From: an uncultured Bacteroides sp.
Lineage (GTDB): Bacteria > Bacteroidota > Bacteroidia > Bacteroidales > Bacteroidaceae
Direction: 5' to 3'
DNA length: 17,321 bases
Assembly (NCBI GenBank): GCA_905198575.1
Contig: CAJKDC010000065.1
Location: 1 to 17,321, forward strand
This document shows, piece by piece, positions 1-7,365 of the stretch. The notes below the pieces were generated by a model that saw nothing but the letters and a program-made list of their open reading frames with translations, searched no databases and was not told the DNA's origin. Made by a program: the position numbers and the translations under genes. The stretch's first letter is position 1, and each line of letters begins with the position of its first letter.

Positions 1-38
1 GGTACTGCTGATTTGTGGGAGAGTAGGTAGTCGCCGTT
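1..38 (+). rRNA. rrf: 5S ribosomal RNA, 3' end (partial)
   Basis: The first ~38 bases match the 3' part of Bacteroidales 5S rRNA: GGTACTGC at the very start, then TGTGGGAGAGTAGGT at 16-30, the conserved segment near the 3' end of 5S. The 5' two thirds lie outside the window. The exact 3' end is uncertain by a few bases (about 36-42). A strong hairpin terminator starts 10 nt later, as expected for the last gene of an rRNA operon, so the 16S and 23S genes should lie just to the left. Confidence 0.85.
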
Positions 39-47
39 TTAGTCAGG

Positions 48-82
48 GCCCTCAGTATCGATAGATGCTGGGGGCTTTTTTT
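48..82 (+). terminator. rRNA operon intrinsic terminator
   Basis: A fully paired 12-bp stem (GCCCTCAGTATC, 48-59, with GATGCTGGGGGC, 64-75, including two G-T pairs) closes a GATA loop and is followed by seven T (76-82). This is a textbook intrinsic terminator directly after the 5S rRNA. The next coding start is only 31 nt further on. Confidence 0.9.
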
Positions 83-113
83 AATCTATTACTTAATATC
101 TAAATTTAATGCT

Positions 114-1748
114 ATGCTGAAAAATTTATTATTGGCTGGAGTTGCGTTGCTCGCTTTTTCTCCGGCTTTTACACAAATTACACAACGGGAACGTCCTGTG
201 GAGTGGAAGCAGCTGGTAGAAGGAGGTCGTTTTATGGATCGTTTCCTCCCTATGCAAAAAGGAAAGCTGGAACGTGCAGCTTGGGGAGCTGACAGTGTAC
301 GTTTACGTTATGTAGACAATGGAATTGAGGTAGACTCACTTTCATTTTGGGGAGGAAACATCGTAGTCGATTCCGACAGTGTATATCATATGTTTGTTTG
401 TTGTTGGCCAGAAAATTCTTCTAAGGGGCATATGGCATGGCCGAATTCTGTAGTATATCATGCAGTGGGTGAGAACCCTCAAGGCCCCTATACCTTAAAA
501 GAACGAATTGGTAAAGGGCATAATCCTGAGATTTTTCGTTTAAAGGACGGACGTTATGTAATCTACGTTATAGACGGCTGTTATCTTTCTTCTTCATTAA
601 ATGGTCCTTGGGTGTATTCTAAATTGCGTTTTGAGGATCGGGGACGCCGTATCATCGAAGGATTATCTAATTTGACTTTTGCGGCCCGTCAGGATGGCTC
701 GCAGTTAATGGTCTGTAGGGGAGGAGGTGTTTGGATAAGCCGTACGGGTTTATCACCTTACATGCAAATTACTGACAAGCGGGTTTATCTACCTGTAGCC
801 GGTGAATTTGAAGATCCTGTTGTCTGGAGAGATCATTTGCAGTATCATCTGATTGTGAACGACTGGCTGGGACGTATTGCATTTTATCTTCGCTCGAAAG
901 ACGGTGTCAATTGGGTAACTGAGCCTGGTGAAGCCTATATGCCTGGAATCGCACGGCATGAAGACGGGCATCAGGAACATTGGTTTAAGTATGAGCGGCC
1001 GAAAGTACTGCAAGATGAATATGGACGTGCCGTCCAGATGAATTTTGCTGTGATAGATACGATTAAGTGGGAAGATCATCCTAATGATACTCACAGTTCC
1101 AAAAACATTTGTATTCCTTTGAACAAGGGATTATTATTGTCTGTAGAAAATACGATTCCTATAACTTCTGCCACTCCTTCGATTGATGTACGCATAAAAG
1201 GAGAGGCGGATTTTAATCCTAATACAGACCTTGACCTTTCCAGTTTGCGCTTTGGAGCTTATACAGAAGTAAACTTTGGTCGTGGTGCCCGTGTGGTAGC
1301 TTCCCGTAACTCAGGTAATGATTTGATTGTTACTTTTGAAGGGAAGAACAGCGGTATTACCCCCGACGAATTTGCGCCGAAACTGATAGGTCGTACGCGG
1401 AAAGGAAAATTGATATATGGCTATGCATCGCTTCCTTATATAAATTATACTCCGGATATTTTATCTGCCAGTTATCCGGTTTGTGCAACTGAAAAAGGAA
1501 AAGAAGTCTGGGAGATGCAGGTACGTAATTTGGGACTTTCAGACTCGCCCAACACACAAGTCCGCCTTCTTCAGGATGATTGTGTACTTGCCGAAGGATG
1601 GGTGAAAACATTGTCTCCTTATGAGGAAACTTTCTTGCAGTTACCTGTCTGCAATAAACATTTTGATATATCCAAGCCCCTTCAGATTCTGTTCTTACGT
1701 GACGGAAAGGAGATTAGGAAAGAAACGCTTACTACTGATCAGGTATAA
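114..1748 (+). CDS. secreted beta-propeller glycoside hydrolase-like protein (GH43/GH117-like)
   Basis: This 544-residue protein starts with a signal peptide (K3, hydrophobic core 5-18, likely cleavage near AFT-Q at 20/21), so it is exported, probably to the periplasm. Residues ~30-340 look like a five-bladed beta-propeller glycosidase of the GH43/GH117/GH32 type. Repeated W/Y-rich blades carry the motifs WGGN (79-82) followed by an Asp pair (D86/D88), GHNPE (135-139), EFEDP (231-235, resembling the transition-state Asp motif) and YERPK (293-297, possible acid Glu). Residues ~460-535 resemble a beta-sandwich of CARDB type. I cannot assign substrate or exact GH family, and the catalytic residues are inferred from motif resemblance only. 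The ATG at 114 is 31 nt after the rRNA terminator, and I see no good promoter or SUS-type partner genes nearby. The 3' end lies inside a long palindrome. Confidence 0.75.
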   Translation: MLKNLLLAGVALLAFSPAFTQITQRERPVEWKQLVEGGRFMDRFLPMQKGKLERAAWGADSVRLRYVDNGIEVDSLSFWGGNIVVDSDSVYHMFVCCWPENSSKGHMAWPNSVVYHAVGENPQGPYTLKERIGKGHNPEIFRLKDGRYVIYVIDGCYLSSSLNGPWVYSKLRFEDRGRRIIEGLSNLTFAARQDGSQLMVCRGGGVWISRTGLSPYMQITDKRVYLPVAGEFEDPVVWRDHLQYHLIVNDWLGRIAFYLRSKDGVNWVTEPGEAYMPGIARHEDGHQEHWFKYERPKVLQDEYGRAVQMNFAVIDTIKWEDHPNDTHSSKNICIPLNKGLLLSVENTIPITSATPSIDVRIKGEADFNPNTDLDLSSLRFGAYTEVNFGRGARVVASRNSGNDLIVTFEGKNSGITPDEFAPKLIGRTRKGKLIYGYASLPYINYTPDILSASYPVCATEKGKEVWEMQVRNLGLSDSPNTQVRLLQDDCVLAEGWVKTLSPYEETFLQLPVCNKHFDISKPLQILFLRDGKEIRKETLTTDQV

Positions 1749-1794
1749 AAAAAGTGGAAGCGAAAGCTTCCACTTTTTTTATACCTGATCAGTA
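1733..1794. terminator. bidirectional terminator in a 29-bp perfect palindrome
   Basis: Arms 1733-1761 and 1766-1794 are perfect reverse complements (29 bp) around a GAAA loop (1762-1765). The core stem GTGGAAGC/GCTTCCAC is flanked by seven A (1747-1753) and seven T (1774-1780), so it reads as an intrinsic terminator on both strands, serving the glycosidase gene on + and the nagA pair on -. The left arm includes the last codons and the TAA stop (1746-1748) of the upstream gene. The right arm ends 9 nt from the nagA stop codon. Confidence 0.9.
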
Positions 1795-1803
1795 AAATTT
1801 CTA

Positions 1804-2973
1804 TTAATGAATCATGGTATTGGTTCCAGGAACAATTACTCCCTTTGAAAGAACGCAACGTACGTTGATATCTCTATCCATAATAACGATGTCTGCATCT
1901 TTTCCTTTCTGCAGAGAACCTTTCTTGTCACTGATACCAATCAGATTTGCCGGAGTTTCGGATGCCATACGTACTGCATCTGCCAATGGAATACCTGCTT
2001 TATTTACCATTGTGCGAACCAGCGTATCCATAGTGGCAAGACTTCCTGCCAGTGAAGAATGATCGGCCAGCTTGCATACACCGTTTTCGATGATATAACG
2101 TGGGTCGTCAATTTCTTTGCCTTCGTTGGCTGCATATTTTAAAGCATCGGTAACCAGGCAAGTCTGTTCTACTCCTTTCAGCTTGTAAATCAGCTTCAGG
2201 ATAGTAGCCGGAAGGTGAATGCCGTCGGCTATTACTTCTACACTCATACCGTCTGTCAGATAAACACTTTCTACAGTACCTTCGTATTTGTATTCGCGGC
2301 GTTTATGGAATCCAGGCATGGCATTGTAAAAATGTGCTGCATGTGTAAATCCAGAATTGAAAGCAGCTTTAATTTCATCGTATTCAGCTTCTGTATGTGT
2401 AACAGCTGTAAGGATGCCTCTGCTTGAAGTGTATTTACCGAAATCGTGTCCGCCAGGAAGTTCTGGGCTGATATCCCAACGTTTGATACAGTTTGTACGT
2501 TCCAACAAAGGAATGTATTCGGCTGGGTCTGGATCTTTAAGAAATTCTTTCCACTGTTCACCTGCCATTTTACGATTTAAATATGGACCTTCGATGTGTA
2601 ATCCTTGCAATACATTTGAGTTTTCAGCTTTGAGCTTTTCGCACACATCAACAGCTTTACCGATGGTCTCGAATGAAGAAGACGACAGGGTAGGAAAGAT
2701 AGAAGTTGCTCCGTGTTTGAGGTGAGCTTCCATAGCTCCTTTGAAAGCTTCTTCTGTAGCTTCGGTAAAATCATATCCACCTCCACCGTGTGAGTGCATG
2801 CTGACAAACCCTGGCAGGATGTACATACCTTTAGCATCTATAACTTTAGCACCAATCACAGCAAGATCGCTATTGGTGACCTCCAGAATCACTCCGTCAC
2901 TAATCAGTAATGATCCTTCTTTAAGCCATCCTTGTGGAGTAAGGATATGGCCATTTATAATTTGAGTTAACAT
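1804..2973 (-). CDS. nagA: N-acetylglucosamine-6-phosphate deacetylase, copy A
   Basis: This 389-residue cytoplasmic amidohydrolase would convert GlcNAc-6-phosphate to glucosamine-6-phosphate plus acetate, linking amino-sugar or peptidoglycan breakdown to glycolysis and wall synthesis. Visible NagA features are the HSH metal motif (H60, H62) before GGGG, GLHIEGP with the metal Glu (E128), H193, HFYNAM (H214), the catalytic Asp in VTDA (D276), and LAGSLATM near 310. The HxH motif resembles the Bacillus-type binuclear enzyme rather than the E. coli NGCGG form. It is the second gene of a minus-strand pair, 21 nt after copy B, so co-transcription is likely. Its first 60 residues match copy B at 44 positions. 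No nagB or GlcNAc transporter is in the window. A shared terminator palindrome follows. Confidence 0.93.
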   Translation of the reverse strand: MLTQIINGHILTPQGWLKEGSLLISDGVILEVTNSDLAVIGAKVIDAKGMYILPGFVSMHSHGGGGYDFTEATEEAFKGAMEAHLKHGATSIFPTLSSSSFETIGKAVDVCEKLKAENSNVLQGLHIEGPYLNRKMAGEQWKEFLKDPDPAEYIPLLERTNCIKRWDISPELPGGHDFGKYTSSRGILTAVTHTEAEYDEIKAAFNSGFTHAAHFYNAMPGFHKRREYKYEGTVESVYLTDGMSVEVIADGIHLPATILKLIYKLKGVEQTCLVTDALKYAANEGKEIDDPRYIIENGVCKLADHSSLAGSLATMDTLVRTMVNKAGIPLADAVRMASETPANLIGISDKKGSLQKGKDADIVIMDRDINVRCVLSKGVIVPGTNTMIH

Positions 2974-2994
2974 AGAATTTATTCTAAATGTGAA

Positions 2995-4161
2995 TTAAAA
3001 AAGTTTGTTGGTACCTTCTACCAGTTTACCCATAGCCCATACAGCTCTAACGTTCAGGTCTCTGTCGAGAGCAATGATATCGGCATCTTTGCCTTTTTCG
3101 AGCGTACCTTTGCGGTCGAGTACTCCCATGATTCGGGCAGGTGTTTCGGAAGCCATACGTACAGCATCTTCTAAAGGTATTTCTGCTTTCTGTACCATTG
3201 TACGGATCAATCGGTCCATTGTAGCGATACTTCCAGCCAAAGCTGAGCGGTCGGCCAATTTGCAGACACCATCTTCGATGATGACACGTGGGTCGAATGC
3301 TACCTGGCTGTCGCTGGCTGCACAGGCTAAAGCATCTGTAATAAGAGCGGTACGCTCTACTCCTTTAATTTTATGTACCAGTCTCAAGATGGTAGGAGGA
3401 ACATGGATACCGTCAGCTACTACTTCTACGGTCATATCATCAATCAGGTAAATACTTTCTACAGTACCTTCATATTTATATTCACGGCGTTTGTGGAATC
3501 CAGGCATGGCATTGTAGAAGTGTGTAGCATGCGTATATCCGGCTTCGTATCCAGTCTGGATATCTTCAAATTCGGCTTGCGTATGTCCTACAGCAGCTAG
3601 AACACCTTTAGAAGTGATATATTTAGCAAATTGCATAGCTCCCGGAAGTTCTGGAGCTGCATCCCAACGTTTGATACAGTGAGTTTCTTCCAAAAGCGGA
3701 ATATATTCTTCTGGATCTGGGTTCTTGATATTTTCAGGCATCTGTCCACCAGCCATTTTCATATTGAAATAATGGCCCTCCAAGTGTAATCCCAAAACCG
3801 GACTGTCGGGTTCTGCCATTAATTTTTCCGTTGTAGCAGCTGCTGCACGGATCATTGGAATCGTAGAAGAGGATAGGGTAGGGAAAATACTTGTAGTACC
3901 ATGTTGCATGTGGCTGGCAATTGCTGCCCGGAAAGCTTCTTCCGAGCCTTCCATGAAGTCACGTCCGCCACCGCCATGCACATGTATTTCGACACCTCCC
4001 GGTACAATATACATACCTTTGGCATCAATAAGCTGAGCACCGACAATAGCCAAGTCGCAGTTTGTTACTTCTAGAATTTTGTTATCTCTGATCAACACAG
4101 AGCCATCCTTCAACCATCCTTGTGGTGTCAGGATCCGGGCATTTATAATCTGGGTTAACAT
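2995..4161 (-). CDS. nagA: N-acetylglucosamine-6-phosphate deacetylase, copy B
   Basis: This is the first gene of the tandem pair (388 residues) and a clear paralogue of copy A. The metal and catalytic set is intact: HVH (H60, H62), E128, H193, H214 and D276 in ITDA. GFHKRREYKYEGTVES (221-236) is identical in both copies. The one active-site difference is LEGHYFN where copy A and typical NagA proteins have LEGP: His130 replaces Pro two residues after the metal Glu. That could alter substrate range or metal use, or be neutral. The ATG at 4161 lies about 100 nt downstream of two candidate minus-strand -7 boxes. The two proteins may be isozymes, or one may act on a related N-acyl amino-sugar phosphate. 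Confidence 0.92.
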   Translation of the reverse strand: MLTQIINARILTPQGWLKDGSVLIRDNKILEVTNCDLAIVGAQLIDAKGMYIVPGGVEIHVHGGGGRDFMEGSEEAFRAAIASHMQHGTTSIFPTLSSSTIPMIRAAAATTEKLMAEPDSPVLGLHLEGHYFNMKMAGGQMPENIKNPDPEEYIPLLEETHCIKRWDAAPELPGAMQFAKYITSKGVLAAVGHTQAEFEDIQTGYEAGYTHATHFYNAMPGFHKRREYKYEGTVESIYLIDDMTVEVVADGIHVPPTILRLVHKIKGVERTALITDALACAASDSQVAFDPRVIIEDGVCKLADRSALAGSIATMDRLIRTMVQKAEIPLEDAVRMASETPARIMGVLDRKGTLEKGKDADIIALDRDLNVRAVWAMGKLVEGTNKLF

Positions 4162-4273
4162 GGTAAAATAAGTTGTTTTATAAAATAGGTTTTAGTTTGA
4201 ATTTCAGTTTTTCTTTAGAACCCCTTAGCAAGAGTTTTCTTTATTTGTTAAATATTTTACTACAAAAATACAA

Positions 4274-4281
4274 CAAATATA
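4274..4281 (-). promoter_or_regulatory. candidate -7 box for the nagA pair
   Basis: On the minus strand this reads TATATTTG, matching the Bacteroides -7 consensus TAnnTTTG. A second match, TATTTTTG, lies at 4263-4270. Neither has a clear TTTG at the expected -33 distance. Use of either would give a leader of roughly 100 nt before the ATG at 4161. The AT-rich leader (4162-4262) shows no riboswitch or strong hairpin that I can recognise. Confidence 0.4.
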
Positions 4282-4430
4282 TGGTACATAGGGTAGTGAT
4301 GTAGGAATAATTTCTATTAAAATAAAAAGAAAGCTAAAAATAAAGGTGGTTTTTAGAACCTTGAATCGGGCATATTTGTATAAAGAATAAAAAAAAAGCT
4401 CCAATAGTAGATTAAATGAATTATTATTTG

Positions 4431-4438
4431 TATCTTTG
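4431..4438 (+). promoter_or_regulatory. -7 box for the DUF177-rpmF operon
   Basis: TATCTTTG matches TAnnTTTG exactly and sits 27 nt before the TTG proposed as the DUF177 start, giving a leader of about 20 nt. No good -33 TTTG is seen, but an A-rich tract (4386-4397) lies upstream. The box overlaps 4436, where the open frame extends, and so rules out a start that far upstream. Confidence 0.55.
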
Positions 4439-4465
4439 TCGCCCAGTTTATATAGTACTACAACA

Positions 4466-5041
4466 TTGGGAAAGCTTGATAAATATAAGATTGAACTGAA
4501 GAACATGCGTGAGAGCTCTTGTTCATACGAGTTTGAGCTTACGAATCAGTTCTTTACCGATCTGGATGCACCTGAAATTCAGAAAGGTCATTTACACTGT
4601 TCACTTACAGTAAAGAAAGGTACGGGTGTCTATACATTGAATTTCCATACAGAAGGTGTGGTGGTTGTGTTGTGTGACCGTTGCTTGGACGAGATGGAAC
4701 AGTTGATAACTTCGGATGATACGTTGAAGGTAAAGCTGGGGCTTGCTTTTTCAGACGAAGATGATATTGTTATCGTACCTGAGGAGGATGGTTATATAAA
4801 TGTAGCATGGTTTATCTATGAATTCATTGCACTGGCTATCCCGATGAAGCATGTTCATGCTCCTGGTAAATGTAATAAGGGTATGATGGGCAAGTTGAGC
4901 GAACACTTGCGCGTGATGGAAGGTGATGAAGATGCTGAGGATTTTACGGCAGATGACTCGTTCGTTGCTGAAATAAGTGAACGCGATGAAATAGATCCGA
5001 GATGGAATGAATTGAAGAAAATATTGAATAATAATAATTAA
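4466..5041 (+). CDS. yceD: DUF177 (YceD-like) 23S rRNA accumulation protein
   Basis: This 191-residue acidic protein belongs to the YceD/DUF177 family, encoded next to rpmF in many bacteria and linked to 23S rRNA accumulation or 50S assembly. The family signature is CDRCLDEME, a CxxC after a strand-rich N-terminal half. A second conserved patch, CNKGMMG, follows about 60 residues later, and the C-terminus ends in the common DPRW motif plus a Lys/Asn tail. I place the start at TTG 4466, giving MGKLDKYKI, which matches the N-terminus usual in Bacteroidales. The open frame continues upstream to 4436, but that stretch overlaps the promoter box. A later ATG at 4504 would remove conserved residues. 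rpmF starts 20 nt after the stop codon. Confidence 0.85.
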   Translation: MGKLDKYKIELKNMRESSCSYEFELTNQFFTDLDAPEIQKGHLHCSLTVKKGTGVYTLNFHTEGVVVVLCDRCLDEMEQLITSDDTLKVKLGLAFSDEDDIVIVPEEDGYINVAWFIYEFIALAIPMKHVHAPGKCNKGMMGKLSEHLRVMEGDEDAEDFTADDSFVAEISERDEIDPRWNELKKILNNNN

Positions 5042-5061
5042 TTGAATAAAGTTTTAGTAAA

Positions 5062-5247
5062 ATGGCACATCCTAAAAGAAGACAATCAAAAACAAGAACT
5101 GCTAAGAGAAGAACTCACGATAAAGCAGTTGCTCCTACTTTAGCTATCTGCCCTAACTGCGGCGAATGGCATGTATATCACACAGTATGTGGAGCTTGCG
5201 GTTATTATAGAGGTAAATTAGCAATCGAAAAAGAAGCTGCTCTTTAA
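5062..5247 (+). CDS. rpmF: 50S ribosomal protein L32
   Basis: This 61-residue basic protein is bacterial L32, a small component of the 50S subunit. The N-terminus MAHPKRRQSKTRT is the family hallmark (Met removed, then a basic extension). The four-Cys zinc ribbon is complete (CPNC at 30-33 and CGAC at 43-46), so this is the zinc-binding form rather than a Cys-less paralogue expressed under zinc limitation. It lies 20 nt after DUF177, the usual pairing, and before fabH, as in the classic yceD-rpmF-plsX-fabH cluster, although plsX is absent here. A C(TTCG)G hairpin terminator follows. Confidence 0.97.
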   Translation: MAHPKRRQSKTRTAKRRTHDKAVAPTLAICPNCGEWHVYHTVCGACGYYRGKLAIEKEAAL

Positions 5248-5302
5248 TTGTAAAAACACGAGAGTGGCTTAATTGAACATGTTTGTATGTTTCTTAGAAT
5301 AA

Positions 5303-5335
5303 AGCCGGAGAGCTTCGGCTCTTCCGGCTGTTTTT
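5303..5335 (+). terminator. intrinsic terminator/attenuator between rpmF and fabH
   Basis: Stem 5303-5313 (AGCCGGAGAGC) pairs with 5318-5329 with a single bulged T, closed by a TTCG tetraloop (5314-5317), giving the very stable C(UUCG)G hairpin in RNA. GTTTTT follows. fabH begins 34 nt downstream with no clear promoter in between, so this probably acts as a partial terminator or an mRNA 3'-end stabiliser inside the operon. Confidence 0.8.
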
Positions 5336-5369
5336 GTATAAAGAAACCGGCAAACTTAAATTTTGAACG

Positions 5370-6374
5370 ATGGAAAAAATAAATGCTGTAATTACAGGAA
5401 TCGGAGGATATGTTCCTGATTATGTCCTTACGAACGAGGAACTATCCAGAATGGTGGATACCAACGACGAATGGATTATGACCCGTATCGGTATTAAGGA
5501 AAGACGAATCCTGAACGAGGAGGGTCTGGGTACTTCATATATGGCTCGTAAGGCTTGCCGTCAGTTGATGCAGAAAACTGGTGTGGCTCCTGAAGAAATT
5601 AATGCAATTTTTGTTGCAACGACTACTCCTGATTATCATTTTCCATCAACGGCATCTATTCTTTGTGACAAACTGGGCTTGAAAAATGCATTTGCATTTG
5701 ATTTGCTTGCAGCTTGTTCTGGCTTCCTATATGCCATGGAGGTGGCAGCGTCGATGATCAGTTCTGGTCGTCATAAAAAAGTGATCATTGTTGGTGCTGA
5801 CAAGATGTCGTCAATGGTAAACTATTCAGACCGTGCTACTTGTCCGATTTTCGGTGACGGTGCTGCAGCCTGCTTGCTGGAAGCTACTACTGAAGATTAT
5901 GGAATTATGGATTCTATCCTGCGTACAGACGGAAAGGGTCTTCCGTTCCTTCATATGAAAGCCGGTGGTTCGGTATGTCCGCCTTCTTACTTTACGGTAG
6001 ACAATAAAATGCACTATCTGTATCAGGAAGGTCGTACGGTATTTAAATATGCTGTTTCGAATATGTCGAATGTTACTGCCGAAATTGCTGAACGTAACGG
6101 TTTGAGCAAGGAGAATATCGACTGGATTGTTCCGCATCAGGCTAACATGCGTATTATTGATGCTGTAGCTTCACGTCTGGAAGTTCCTATTGATAAAGTG
6201 ATGGTCAACATTCAGCGTTATGGTAATACCAGTGCAGGTACCTTGCCTCTGTGTCTCTGGGATTACGAAAAACAACTGAAGAAAGGTGACAATATTATCT
6301 TCACTGCATTTGGTGCCGGATTTACATGGGGTGCTGCTTATGTGAAGTGGGGATATGATGGCAATTTGAAATAA
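5370..6374 (+). CDS. fabH: beta-ketoacyl-ACP synthase III
   Basis: At 334 residues, this is the expected FabH length. The enzyme condenses an acyl-CoA starter with malonyl-ACP to begin fatty-acid synthesis in the cytoplasm. The catalytic triad is visible: Cys116 in AACSGF, His256 in VPHQAN and Asn286 in YGNTSAGT. The N-terminal AVITGIGGYVPDYVLTN and the early WIMTRIGI motif are typical of FabH. The ATG at 5370 fits the family N-terminus. It follows rpmF by 122 nt with a terminator hairpin between them, and precedes era, again with a terminator in the gap. Substrate preference (acetyl-CoA or branched acyl-CoA) cannot be read from this sequence alone. Confidence 0.96.
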   Translation: MEKINAVITGIGGYVPDYVLTNEELSRMVDTNDEWIMTRIGIKERRILNEEGLGTSYMARKACRQLMQKTGVAPEEINAIFVATTTPDYHFPSTASILCDKLGLKNAFAFDLLAACSGFLYAMEVAASMISSGRHKKVIIVGADKMSSMVNYSDRATCPIFGDGAAACLLEATTEDYGIMDSILRTDGKGLPFLHMKAGGSVCPPSYFTVDNKMHYLYQEGRTVFKYAVSNMSNVTAEIAERNGLSKENIDWIVPHQANMRIIDAVASRLEVPIDKVMVNIQRYGNTSAGTLPLCLWDYEKQLKKGDNIIFTAFGAGFTWGAAYVKWGYDGNLK

Positions 6375-6397
6375 AATCAATAACCAGATATCAAAAG

Positions 6398-6424
6398 AAC
6401 GCATCCCGAACGATGCGTTTTTTT
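6398..6424 (+). terminator. intrinsic terminator between fabH and era
   Basis: AACGCATC (6398-6405) pairs perfectly with GATGCGTT (6412-6419) around the CCGAAC loop, and the T run continues to 6424. The preceding A run (6393-6396) can also pair with the T run. The era ATG is only 22 nt after the T run. Confidence 0.85.
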
Positions 6425-6446
6425 GTCTGTATTAAAAAATAAAGTT

Positions 6447-7328
6447 ATGCATAAGGCAGGATTTGTGAATATCGTAGGAAACCCTAATGTGGGAAAGTCT
6501 ACATTGATGAACTTATTGGTAGGAGAGCGTATCTCCATAGCCACGTTCAAGGCGCAGACAACGCGTCACCGTATCATGGGAATTCTAAATACGGATGACA
6601 TGCAGATTGTTTTCTCTGATACTCCGGGGGTCTTGAAACCCAACTATAAACTTCAGGAGTCTATGCTGAATTTTTCAGAATCGGCCCTTGTGGATGCTGA
6701 CATACTACTGTATGTAACCGATGTGGTGGAGAAAATCGACAAGAATGCTGAGTTTATGGAAAAGGTACGTAAGGTGCAGGTTCCTGTCTTATTGCTGATT
6801 AATAAAATAGACCTGACTAACCAGGATGAGCTGGTAAAGCTGGTAGAAGAATGGCATGAACAACTTCCTCAGGCCGAAATTATTCCGATATCAGCTGCGG
6901 CCAAGTTTAATGTAGATGCTGTAATGAAGCGTATTAAGGAATTGCTTCCAGATTCGCCTCCTTACTTTGGCAAAGATCAGTGGACTGATAAGCCTGCCCG
7001 TTTCTTTGTAACGGAGATTATTCGTGAAAAGATTCTTCTGTACTACGACAAGGAGATACCTTACTCGGTGGAAGTTGTTGTGGAACAATTTAAAGAAGAG
7101 GCCAAGAGTATCCACATTAATGCTGTGATTTACGTAGAGCGTGACTCGCAGAAAGGTATCATCATTGGAAAGCAGGGAAAAGCTTTGAAAAAAGTAGCGA
7201 CCGAGGCGCGAAAAACGTTGGAGCATTTCTTCCAGAAGTCAATATTTTTAGAGACCTTTGTAAAAGTAGACAAAGACTGGAGAAGCTCTGACAAAGAATT
7301 AAAAAACTTCGGGTATCAACTGGATTGA
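6447..7328 (+). CDS. era: GTPase Era
   Basis: This 293-residue essential GTPase binds the 3' end of 16S rRNA and assists 30S maturation. G domain motifs are G1 GNPNVGKS (11-18), G3 DTPG (58-61) and G4 NKID (119-122). The C-terminal KH domain carries the Era signature VERDSQKGIIIGKQG followed by an Ala-Arg helix and a final VKVDKDWR strand. I start at ATG 6447 (MHKAGFVNIVG), the usual Bacteroidales N-terminus. An in-frame TTG at 6423 lies inside the T tract of the preceding terminator and is unlikely. The next gene, der, starts 37 nt downstream, so the two ribosome-assembly GTPases are probably co-transcribed. Confidence 0.96.
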   Translation: MHKAGFVNIVGNPNVGKSTLMNLLVGERISIATFKAQTTRHRIMGILNTDDMQIVFSDTPGVLKPNYKLQESMLNFSESALVDADILLYVTDVVEKIDKNAEFMEKVRKVQVPVLLLINKIDLTNQDELVKLVEEWHEQLPQAEIIPISAAAKFNVDAVMKRIKELLPDSPPYFGKDQWTDKPARFFVTEIIREKILLYYDKEIPYSVEVVVEQFKEEAKSIHINAVIYVERDSQKGIIIGKQGKALKKVATEARKTLEHFFQKSIFLETFVKVDKDWRSSDKELKNFGYQLD

Positions 7329-7365
7329 AAATACCGACTGTGATAGCCGTTAAAACAAAAATGAA

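Noticed and set aside
83..113. TAAATTTA (101-108) as a -7 box for the glycosidase gene
   Set aside because: It misses the final G of TAnnTTTG, lies only 5 nt from the ATG, and its -33 would fall inside the rRNA terminator.
4225..4506. Open minus-strand frame across the nagA-DUF177 spacer
   Set aside because: It is low-complexity Phe/Leu/Ile/Ser sequence in AT-rich intergenic DNA, overlaps promoter boxes for both flanking operons and the start of DUF177, and resembles no protein family.
5286..5293. TATGTTTC as a fabH promoter
   Set aside because: It has one mismatch to TAnnTTTG, no -33 element at proper spacing, and transcription from it would pass through the terminator hairpin at 5303-5335.
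6423..6446. TTG start giving an 8-residue longer Era
   Set aside because: It lies in the T tract of the fabH-era terminator. ATG 6447 gives the family N-terminus.
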